A stretch of DNA of 64,000 bases from Lepiota brunneoincarnata (Eukaryota; Basidiomycota; Agaricomycetes; Agaricales; Agaricaceae): contig JAEBUN010000018.1 of assembly GCA_023014365.1 (NCBI GenBank), positions 620,001 through 684,000 of the forward strand, read 5' to 3'. The notes beneath the pieces were generated by a model that made no database searches, was not told the DNA's origin, and saw only the letters and a list, made by a program, of their open reading frames with translations. A program made the translations under genes and the position numbers. Shown here piece by piece: positions 55,617 through 64,000 of the stretch (positions are counted from its first letter, which is position 1; each line of letters begins with the position of its first letter).

Positions 55617-58600
55617 TCAAAAGCCTTCTGCTCCCTCATCGTTCTCTTCCTCCCAACCTTGTTCTTCATCCGTGCTCTCTCCCTCATATAGCTCCGGTTC
55701 ATTATATGGAGTGACAGCAATCAGGCAAGAATGGGTGTTGATGCCTAGGAAGAAGATCTGATATCGGCTCTCCCGAGATGGTGCCATCTCAGGATTGCAT
55801 AGGGATATCACGTAGAGTTCAGATCCATATAACAGATCACCCTGGTAAAGTTTGTTGTATGAGTGGGAGTATACCACCTTTGACCATGATCTGAACTCAC
55901 AAGCGGGAAAACAGCAGGTTGGTACTCGCAACCCATTTCTCTCCACTTGCTAAGCAGGTGGTGGTCAGCATCACAGTTTGGCTCGGTCCTGAAGAGCTTT
56001 CCAAATGCAGTTTGTTATCAATCAGAGTCAGTGTCTAAAACCAAGTCAATTTAAACGATAAACATACAGATATCTCAGCACTTAGATTAGCGAGAAATGT
56101 GAGATGGGCTGCAAAAGAGTTGTCCAGTATGCTTCCGCCAAGGCAACAAAACTGAATTCGCTCCAGCTGAGGAGTAATATCTCCTGTTCTCTGCACCATG
56201 TATAGGACATTCCAGCTAGCAATAAGCATATCGCTGACGGAGAAGGTATGTGAGGGACATTGCCTGTTGGAGAGGCTTGAGTTACCCCAGTCGATGCAAA
56301 TGTTTGATACACTGAGCCAAGCACGTCCGCCAAGATTGACGTATGACTCCCATACATAGGGTGAACGGTTCCGAAACAAGGGAACGATAACGCCACACCG
56401 TTCTTCATGGATGGGCACCAGGGCTAAATAGGATGTCTGGGGGTCCGTATTCGGGCAGGGTGGGTGCCATCTGAAGAGAAGAGGTGCCAACCACTGAAGA
56501 ACTGTTTCAAGTCCGGCTGGATCTCCAGGCTGGTCCATATATAAGAGACGCCTTAACTCCTTTGTACGGAGCACACAGGGGTACGAGCGTGGGGACGTCA
56601 TCGCGGAATTCATGCATATAAGAAATGCGAGGACCTGCTCCGCCGTAAACCGAAGGTCAGGCGGAACGGCGGAGAGGGCAAGTTGGTAAAGCTCCTGCAC
56701 AACAATGACTGGATATTCGAGCTCAAACCCCTCAAAGTTGCGAGACAGGATATCAATGATGGCATCGAGGCGAGCCTTGGGATTATGATATTTGGGATCC
56801 GCTACTAAAGCAATGATCTTGCATGCGAGACTGAACTCGTCGATGAATTCAAGTCCTATGTCAAGTCCTGTGTCATCTATGGGGAAACCGATATTTTCCA
56901 GGAGGTAGAAGTTGTTCAGGAGGTGCAGAGCGCTATCAGATGGCCACGGGGATTCGGAAGTGGTGGTGATAGAATACATCTCTCGGACATCCCGGAAGGC
57001 CGCTTCATAGTAAGTGGCCCTCTCAAACAGATAGGGGTAGACAATGACAAAGGTGGCACGTTCTTGATAACCTAGGAAGAAGTACGCCAATTCCGGGCGC
57101 CACAGAATGCTCTCTGTGATTTGGTAGGCATCCTCATCATTAAATTGATCCTTGGGAGAGCAAAAGATGAAGCTCCAATCGGTGGCACGAGCGGAATGCA
57201 AGTCAAATGACTTCACCGTACGCCACCCCCGAACCAGGGGAGTATAACGTTCGAGAAGATGGTGATCTGTTGAAGACACCGGCGTGGTTCGAAAAATCCT
57301 GTCTTTGTTTGGGCTCGCTTCCTCGGATTGCTACAGCTGTTGTAAGTCAAGACGGCACGCTAATAGCTAAATAACGTACACCGTAAGCTAGCCTGCAAAT
57401 TAGTTTTATTAGAGAGTGACGCCCCACTGCGGAATGGCTATATCTTCGAGGCAGGTGGTTGAATGGGAACTGAGATAGCTCGCTCCAAAATTCGGTTTTC
57501 TCAGCGCGATCAAACAAGTTACACCAAAGGTCTACGAGGCGATGGGACATCCGCTCAGTGATGAACGAATACAATGAGTCAGACAACCAAGGAATAATGT
57601 CTAACCAAAGCCAAGTGAGACCAATGATGTGGGGCTTTCAAATATATTTACCTGACACGTCCCTAGTATCTTTTTTCTCCCCGAAAATCTTGAGCCATCT
57701 GACACAATTCTTTCGAATGTCACTGAGGGCGTCTTCTTCGGTAACGCCATAGTCTCCATTCCGGTAAACACTCTTTATGTAGTCACGAAAGGTTGCATGC
57801 TGGAAAGAAACTGCCTCCTCTGAGGCCTTGGCAGGAGGTGGAATATTCAGGACAGAGCGAAGTCTCCGGAGGCTTGCATAGAACGTAGAGGGTTCAAGGA
57901 AGAAGAAGTTGGCAATAGTTTGCGCGGTTAGGTCCTCGTCAAGCAGAACATGGAGGGATAGGATACGAAGCACAGTGGGAAGGAAATTCCGAGGTACATT
58001 ATCGAGTATTCCACGATACAGAACCTCAAGGGGGTCAAACGGGTTTCCATCCTCTCGAGTGAGTTTCCCCTGCAGAAACTTGAGACATTTGTCAAGCTGA
58101 GTCGTAGGGTCTTCGTCGTCAACAAACCGCAACAGAATGGTAGCAAACTGCATGTGCCCAGACGCGGCGGAGTTGATTACCAGGAACTGTGCCTTTGTTG
58201 GCCATTCAACGCCTTCTATGAACATGTCACTATACTTGTCGCGAATGCCCTGGAAGCCGTGACGGAGTACGACTGAGACATCTTTGCGGCCTTGCTGGGT
58301 ATTGAGAGGGAGTTCCTTGCGCCATATTTTGATCGCGGGATCGAGCTTGTCAAATGATGAAATAATCGGCCATTCTGGGCGGCTGGCAATGATCCAGACA
58401 AAGGGAAGACTTCGAGCCTTGGACATAGAGGCAAAGGATGCAATAATGTGAATGAACTCTCGCTGGGCCTCGTCTGTGCGACATTCGTCGAGACCATCCA
58501 ACAGGATGAGTATTGGAGGCCGAGGACTGTTTGGGGCGTGGACTATGAAAGCATGAGAGAGTTCGTCAATCAGTCGCCGGAATTGAACGGGTGGTGACTT

Positions 58601-59201
58601 CTCCAAAATTGTATTATCTGCATTGAGGAGTAAGGCAACGGCCTGACGATATGTGGGATTTGTGAGTGCCAGTTGGTGAACGAGAGATGGAATGATGCGA
58701 TTGGGATCATCACGTTTATTGGCTCTCGACAAAAAGAGCGCCGCTCCAAGCCAGCCTTTCGTACCGCAAAACTCTGCAATGCTCTGTGCGACTGCGGATT
58801 TCCCAACCCCTGCTGAGCCCCAGAGCCAAAGCAGCGATTGTTCTCGGTCCATGTCTAAAAGCCATGCTGTGATCTTTTTTCGCAGTTGCACGCGTGTTTC
58901 GGGGTGACAGAAGGGAGCATGGTGATGGCGAGCCAAAGAATCGAAGGTTCCTTCCACAATGGCTTTCTTTTCAAGAAGTCTCATTGCTGTTGTACATTGA
59001 TCAGTCATGGTCTTTCGCTCTGTAATACATGGATAGTGTACCGTTGGACTCAACTCCGGAGTTGCTCACATTATGGTTATGGTTGACCATGACCGCTTTT
59101 TTAATGGCGAAGTGGTGTGCACCAGAGAAGAATGAACCCGCATTACAGATCGCCGGAGCCGGCCCAACGACACTCGGAAGTATCCTTGGTTCTGCCACCA
59201 T
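55617..59201 (-). CDS. NACHT-domain NTPase (fungal NLR-like STAND protein), right copy
   Basis: The N-terminal exon from ATG 59201 reads GSFFSGAHHFAIKKAVM and HNHNVSNS, a typical start of agaricomycete NACHT proteins. It joins the NACHT exon (59008-57652) by a splice or frameshift I could not resolve. The NACHT exon has CHPETRVQLRKKI, P-loop GSAGVGKSAV, Walker B ILILLDGLDEC and FVWIIASRPEW. A 51-nt intron (57651-57601) follows, then IIPWLSDSLYSF. A long C-terminal region (57279-56035) and an acidic last exon ending EEENDEGAEGF (to 55617) match no domain I know. TAG codons at 56035 and near 57330 may be intron ends or breaks. STAND NTPases act as ligand-triggered switches, in fungi often in self/non-self recognition and cell death; the ligand is unknown. 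Confidence 0.7.
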
Positions 59202-60434
59202 GCTACGGCGTCAATTATGTTACATTCGCAAATCGATTTACCGACCTCGAGGCATGATATCTGGGCCGATTCCTATGGATTCCTCTGGACCGGCAAGTGG
59301 TATGCCTTACTCTTCCATTGAGCTACGATTAGCTCGATGAAAATGAGGATCACCCACCGCCACAATCGTTCACTTGAGCTGATCCCTCGTTTCCAGTAAA
59401 TCTCTCCCCGTCTTCCCCGAAACCTGATGCAGGTACGCCGTCCCGTTCCCGACCGGGTCTTGGATTGATGGAATGATAAAAGACTCCAGAGAGTTCTGCG
59501 ATTTGCTCTGAGGCATATTTGATGAGCTGCGAAGTCAGTAAATAGGACTCGATTGGCATGACGGAGAGAGAGGAAGAGGTGGTAAATGTGGAATCAGAGT
59601 GGCTCTGCGGTTTCTTCAACCGGCAAATCCCATTTGGAGAGAAGGACGGTGGAACATGGGTGCTGTGTATGGGAACTATTGATGTCAACAGCTTTTATAC
59701 CCCGTGCGCAAGAGAACAAAGCGGTTCTTCTCAACTGGCCCGCACCTGCAGAATTCCTTTACACATACATCACGAAAGCCTAGTGAACCTTTTGAGTCTG
59801 ACCGGGAGGGGCCAGTCAAAGGGCACAGAAACGTGCAGAGCGAGAGAATGCTAGGGTGATCAAGCGATTGGACATGATGCTTATAGCTATTCTATTGAAT
59901 CCCTGCTAATGCACAATACCTTTGCGTGACGGTCTGGCCGCCTTTGAGACACAGGCAAAATTGGCCGGTGATTCATCAGTGGTCGCATGCCGATGATAAT
60001 TGTCATTCGACCCCTTACATCTGGCACCTTGATACTCTGCGTTATCGCGTATCTCATGTCCCGAGTGCCTGCCAATCGGCATATGATGGGAAAACCTCAG
60101 GCAGATGTCCCCACGACCTGTGCCGATCTGTGTTCACACTGGGCTGGGCCTCGTACAAGGAGAAGGAGCTAACGGAGGAGGTACTTTGGGGGCAGAGGGA
60201 AGCTTTCAGAGGACCGTCCCCAGAGATTACATTGGCTCTAGGACTTACAAAACTGAGCGCTCATTTGAGCTGCTCGCTCCGGCTTTCCATACCCAGCTAA
60301 TTCCTGGGTGCTGTGCAAAAATGGAAGTTCCAGTGAATCCACAGCGTGGATGAAGTGCCAAATAGGATGAGCATGAGCCGTTATCGCCAGTAAACGAAAG
60401 AACCACAAGTTGGTAAAGGGTATGCATATACGAG
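59202..60434. other. Intergenic with ABC transporter fragment
   Basis: No complete gene seen. Contains the ABC fragment at 60125-60300. The plus ORF at 59558-59854 has no recognisable feature. Confidence 0.4.
60125..60300 (+). pseudogene. Fragment of ABC transporter linker region
   Basis: The frame reads LGWASYKEKELTEE and GQREAFRGP, matching PGWVSHKEKELEEE and EQKEAVRGA of the intact transporter (about 43750-43850). The homology is short and ends without transmembrane sequence. Confidence 0.6.
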
Positions 60435-62280
60435 CTATATATTGCGACTACGCTGCTCCTCGACAATGCTTTCTGTTTCGATGATGCTTCCTAGAGTCTC
60501 CCCTTCGGTCTCGTCATCCTCACGGCTCTCTGCCCGGTGGAACTGCAAAGATGGATATACATGTCGTGTAACCATACTTTCTGACAGCTCGCAGTTAGCC
60601 TCGAGGAGGTTGAGGATTAATCGTGTTCCCTTCATGCAATCAAGCATCAAAAAAGAGAGAACCGAGATGCGATAAGATGCATAAACACGCACCGTAAAAT
60701 AATATGTAAAGGCGAGCCACCTGCAATACAAGCAGGCAGTGAGAAAAAATCGATTGAGGTAGTCATCGATGAGCTCACGGAGACCAATCAATACGAAGTG
60801 GATTAACCAGCTTGTTAGTGGTCAACACAGTGACCAATTGTAGTACTATGAAAGCTTTTTCAACGGGATTAACGTCCGATCCCGGATAGTTAGTACCAGG
60901 AACACTCACGCAATATCCTAGAGTGGTAGTTATGTCATTCAAATAGGGATAATTTTATGGGTAACAAGTCGCTCACGGAATGAAGAACAAAGTACCGTCA
61001 CGGTAGAAAACATAGATCATAGGAGTGAAATTCTTGATATGGGCAATTCGCTCGTGGGGAGTTGCTCCGGCGAGGCTAGTCTCTTTGTAGGTGTTCATAA
61101 ACTTAACAACCGTCAGGGAAACTTGAACGATTGTCAAGATGATCTGGGCTATGCTGGGATAGAGAGAGAAAAGATGATGGTCAAGACGAGAGCTTGAAAT
61201 ACTGTGGGCTTACCCGGAGGACAGGGCTGCAGCATACTGGATAGAGAGAAATCGGGAACCGTTCCTTAAAACGGCACAGCCCGTCAGAGGGAAACGATCG
61301 ACAGCGAAATGCGAAACATAATAGTCCGTAATAAATATCGTAACAAGGTCGACCTATATTCAGGATATCAGCGTCAGCTCAACGCAAGGTCAATCCGGAC
61401 AGAGTTAGCAGCATACATACCAAAAGCTGGGCTAAGGAGATAAGAATTCAGGAGTGACTCGGAGCTGATGAGATTTGAAGTATGGCCTACCGCCCGTGAA
61501 TATGTACAAAATTGCCGTCACTGGGATTGTGGTGATAAGGCTTGTGGTAAGAAGCTACAAAAGAGTTTCTCACCTTTATGATCTTGACGCCACAGTGCCC
61601 TGAGTCTGATGACAAACAAAATCTTCATCGTTGCTTGAAGAAACACCCCGAAGGTTCTAGCAGAAGGCTATCTCAATGGTTTGTCGTTCTGGGATGAATA
61701 CGCACTGACATAGAATCTAGCCAAGTGGAGAAAATACACCTTGTCCGATGAAGTGGCAGGTGGTCAACTCAAAGAAATTTTATGCAGCTGGAGGGAACAT
61801 ACCACTACAATGGACATCAGGTCACAATAAGAGTTATAATATTTGTATTGGAATACACACCGATCTGGGCAGGGCGTAGTTTTGGGACGCTAAAGGTTGG
61901 TTGAGTGGGGATTGTCCGGGGGTAGATATATCTTATCCTCACTATAAGCCGCAATACTGGTTACACTAATTCAACCCCCGGCCTTAGATGAACGAGCAGA
62001 CATACTTACATGAGGTGCAAAATGGTGTATATACGAATGGAGAAGTAAATGATTCTCATGAGTCGTGGCCCTCCCCTGAGAATGTTGAACCGCGGTCATG
62101 GAAGCTGGACGGACGCATTGGAGCATACTGATAGATGAACTTGACCTGATTAGAGGTATTGTTAGCTCGGAAAAAAAGTGCCTAGGTCTTCTGATGCTCA
62201 CCTCTCGTGGTATTATACGCAGACTGTCGTAGGCGAACACGGTAGCCGCTGCATCTGGTTAAGGAATTAGTAAGAGATTC
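60435..62280 (-). CDS. DUF6533-like multi-pass membrane protein, multi-exon
   Basis: Minus-strand exons can be chained by GT-AG junctions. The N-terminal piece near 62200-62250 reads AATVFAYDSLRIIPRE, the usual DUF6533 start. A following exon near 62150-62085 reads VKFIYQYAPM. Later exons near 61375-61210 read LVTIFITDYYVSHFAVDRF and LSIQYAAALSS. The exon near 61140-60985 reads QIILTIVQVSLTVVKFMNTY and VFYRDGTLFFIP. The last exons read WLAFTYYFT and GTRLILNLLEANCELSESM, ending at 60435 after an acidic tail. The RDGTLFF and GTRLILNL segments are family hallmarks. These seven-helix basidiomycete proteins have no agreed function. Some exons in 61400-62080 remain unplaced. Confidence 0.55.
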
Positions 62281-63640
62281 TCGGGAGTAGCTGGGTGGGA
62301 AGGGTTCCATACACTGGATGTAGCTGGTCGGCTCCATACGGGAAACCTCTTCTAGGAATGCTGATACTAGTTCTGGATCTTCTGCCATCTGAGCTAGCTT
62401 CTTGAGAGGAAGGAATTTGGGAGGCAGGCTATGTATTCTGAATTGTTCGCGTATATACTTGCCACCGTGGTCTTGTAGTGAACATACGGCATCAAATATG
62501 GGCCGAGGGCAACGTCTCTGATCTTTAACCAGCTTCTTGGTGTGCGGATGGTTTATTCCCTTGCCTACGCCTCCGTCATATTCAAGGGCTGTGCCGGGGG
62601 TAACCAAAAAGCGATCAAAATTCCCACAGGTCGGTGAAGCCTGATGCAGATGTTGGGCGCTCGAGTGTACGCGCCAAGGCTCTGAGGCGTAGAACCAGCA
62701 TGCACTCGCTCCGAGTCATGGAACTAATCATGTTGTGCTAATTACAGACAGTTTTTGCCCTTGTGTCGCTTCGGTACAGATCAAAATTTATCAGCCTTAT
62801 CGTCTTGGAAATATCAAGTCAAATCAGTACTGAATGCTCAATGCAGCTAATATTGTGAGACAACGGTTTGCTTCAAATGATACTTTGCACTCACTCACTG
62901 CCGTCGAGTCGCACTGAAGAGCTAAAATAGGATGGGAATGGGAACTAGGCAGCGAGCGGGTTGATGGAAGCGGGCAGGAGAAATGAGCACAGCCACCAGG
63001 TCTGCGTGCCGTTGACATCGATGATTGTTTGCGCTCAACGGAAGCAATGTTGTGCCATTTTTAAGTGGCAGTTACCATCAAACACAGAGCGCTGTTCCTC
63101 CTTCTGAGGCCCTGAAACACCTTGCTTCTCCGAATGACCTCTGCATTCATTTTGGAGCCCCTTGAATCATCGTCGTCCCCAGCCACCATCTCGCTCTGGT
63201 ACCCTATCTCTCACAGGGCGGGCCAGAGGGCTCTCAAACATTACATCCTCCTCCCTCGACGCAGGAAGGGAGAATCACGCTTGCCAAAACCCCCTTTCTG
63301 TTCCCGAGACTTAGCACTGTTTCGCATGATCCCGAGTTGCCGACTTACAGAAACTTGTCACGGCGTGCAATCATATCAAATGTGAATTCTCATCAAGCTT
63401 GGATCTGTATCGTTTGCAAACTATTCACATTCCGCGAGGTGCCTGAGGACATGTGTTTGCGCAAGCACCAATCAGACAGTCCTCACCGGTACAGCAGCCT
63501 GTGGGTGGAATTTCTATGTTGAGTGTGTTAAGAAATCGATGGGATGGCAAATGAGACGCCGGTGCTAGGGCTGTTATCACAGGAGCCGGGAGGTGGTGAG
63601 ACGGTCTGACGCACATTTGTTACGGCAGCACCCATGCAAT
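62281..63640. other. Mostly unassigned; possible upstream exons on minus
   Basis: The minus-strand ORF 62182-62607 contains PKFLPLKKLAQMAEDPELVSAFLEEV, which looks protein-like, but I do not recognise it. It overlaps the first DUF6533 exon in another frame. Elsewhere no gene is evident. The minus-strand frame at 63425-63616 has a short cysteine-rich end but no signal peptide. Confidence 0.3.
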
Positions 63641-63654
63641 TGGCGGACTCGGAA

Positions 63655-63960
63655 TCATCCTCTTTCTTCGGCCACCACACAATTCAAGTCCTTTCCGGCT
63701 TCTCCCTCTTCTTCCCTACCAACAGACCTCCATGGGTGCCTCTTGTGCCGGTAAATTCAATACTACAGGACTGCTGCGAATGTACAGTCTTATGTCTAAG
63801 CAATACGGGTTCGCAGGAATGTGGCTAGTATGGGCCTGGTATCGTTACCATTGCCAGCAAGATTCTCTGCGGAAACGTTTCCGTCGGCGTATTCAGCTGG
63901 ATTGACGGAGCCATGGAGATGAGGGAGCAGGAGCTCAGGAAGCATGCCCAAGGCCAGTGA
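63655..63960 (+). pseudogene. Fragment of ABC transporter NBD1
   Basis: Matches about 42485-42800 of the intact transporter: TIQVLSGFSLFFPTN against TIQVLSNVSLFLPAN, and downstream GNVSVGVFSWIDGAME against ENVAVGVFGRIDGRLE. The Walker A region reads GASCAGKF in place of GASGSGKS, so the phosphate-binding Ser is lost, and the frame is broken in between. Confidence 0.75.
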
Positions 63961-64000
63961 TACGCGAAGGAGTTGTCGAATCGCCCTATGACGCTCTGCT

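Larger units (their letters stand above)
54193..59050. repeat. Tandem segmental duplication, right copy
   Basis: Second copy of 48325-53482. It ends at GTACCGTTGGAC (about 59050), after which the sequence continues into the N-terminal exon of the NTPase gene, which the left copy lacks. Confidence 0.85.

Noticed and set aside
63425..63616. Minus-strand ORF ending in a cysteine-rich stretch (GCCTGEDCLIGACANTC)
   Set aside because: There is no signal peptide, the cysteine pattern fits neither CRP family, and no second copy supports it.
1..64000. CRISPR arrays, bacterial operons, rRNA genes
   Set aside because: The window is eukaryotic. The repeats seen are LTRs, segmental duplications and one coding minisatellite, with no regularly spaced short repeats and no rRNA core sequence.

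Overview
The window looks like chromosomal DNA of a filamentous basidiomycete, most likely an agaricomycete. I base this on genes split by many 48-64 nt GT-AG introns, an F-box-like protein, a NACHT (fungal NLR-like) NTPase, a DUF6533-like membrane protein, small secreted cysteine-rich and LysM proteins, a type-B carboxylesterase with a signal peptide, and Ty3/gypsy chromovirus and Ty1/copia retrotransposons. The species cannot be told from the sequence. Most of the window is accessory, repeat-driven sequence.

Layout. 1-900 is a deleted duplicate of the 29.4-31.8 kb array. 2157-4886 is the left part of a Ty3/gypsy element (A: 5' LTR and gag). 4887-13126 is a near-complete chromovirus (B) with identical-looking LTRs, gag, pol with three in-frame TGA codons, a chromodomain, and a third coding region that runs into the U3 of the 3' LTR. 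13127-16238 is a truncated copia element on the minus strand. 18400-20707 holds an intact 14-exon carboxylesterase gene. 21920-25000 is a large inverted repeat carrying two mirror-image cysteine-rich secreted protein genes. Beyond it lies a broken inverted copy of the carboxylesterase containing a solo copia LTR. 27.0-32.3 kb is a tandem array of about 2-kb units, each with a second type of small cysteine-rich secreted protein. 33.8-34.5 kb encodes a five-exon secreted protein with two LysM modules. 35.0-36.8 kb is a decayed multi-pass membrane protein gene. 37.9 kb encodes a secreted Arg/Gly/Ser-repeat protein. 41.1-45.8 kb is a 1531-residue full-size ABC transporter of the STE6/MDR type. 47.0-48.7 kb is an F-box-like gene.

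From about 48.3 kb to 59.2 kb, a block of about 5 kb (F-box tail, spacer, NACHT NTPase gene) is present twice in tandem. A chromovirus solo LTR without matching target-site duplications sits exactly at the junction, the product expected from recombination between two solo LTRs at different sites. The left NTPase copy is broken by CG-to-TG/CA changes, a premature TGA and another solo LTR; the right copy keeps its key motifs. The last 4 kb hold a DUF6533-like membrane gene and two dead fragments of the ABC transporter.

Most notable: (i) both gypsy elements show Tf1-type self-priming geometry, with 12 nt just downstream of the predicted transcript start perfectly complementary to the primer-binding site; (ii) element B has a 523-codon ORF3 that crosses the polypurine tract into the 3' LTR, its U3-coded acidic tail is open in all four LTR copies, and a CCHC-knuckle ORF overlaps it in another frame; (iii) the LTR-at-junction duplication of an NLR-like gene.
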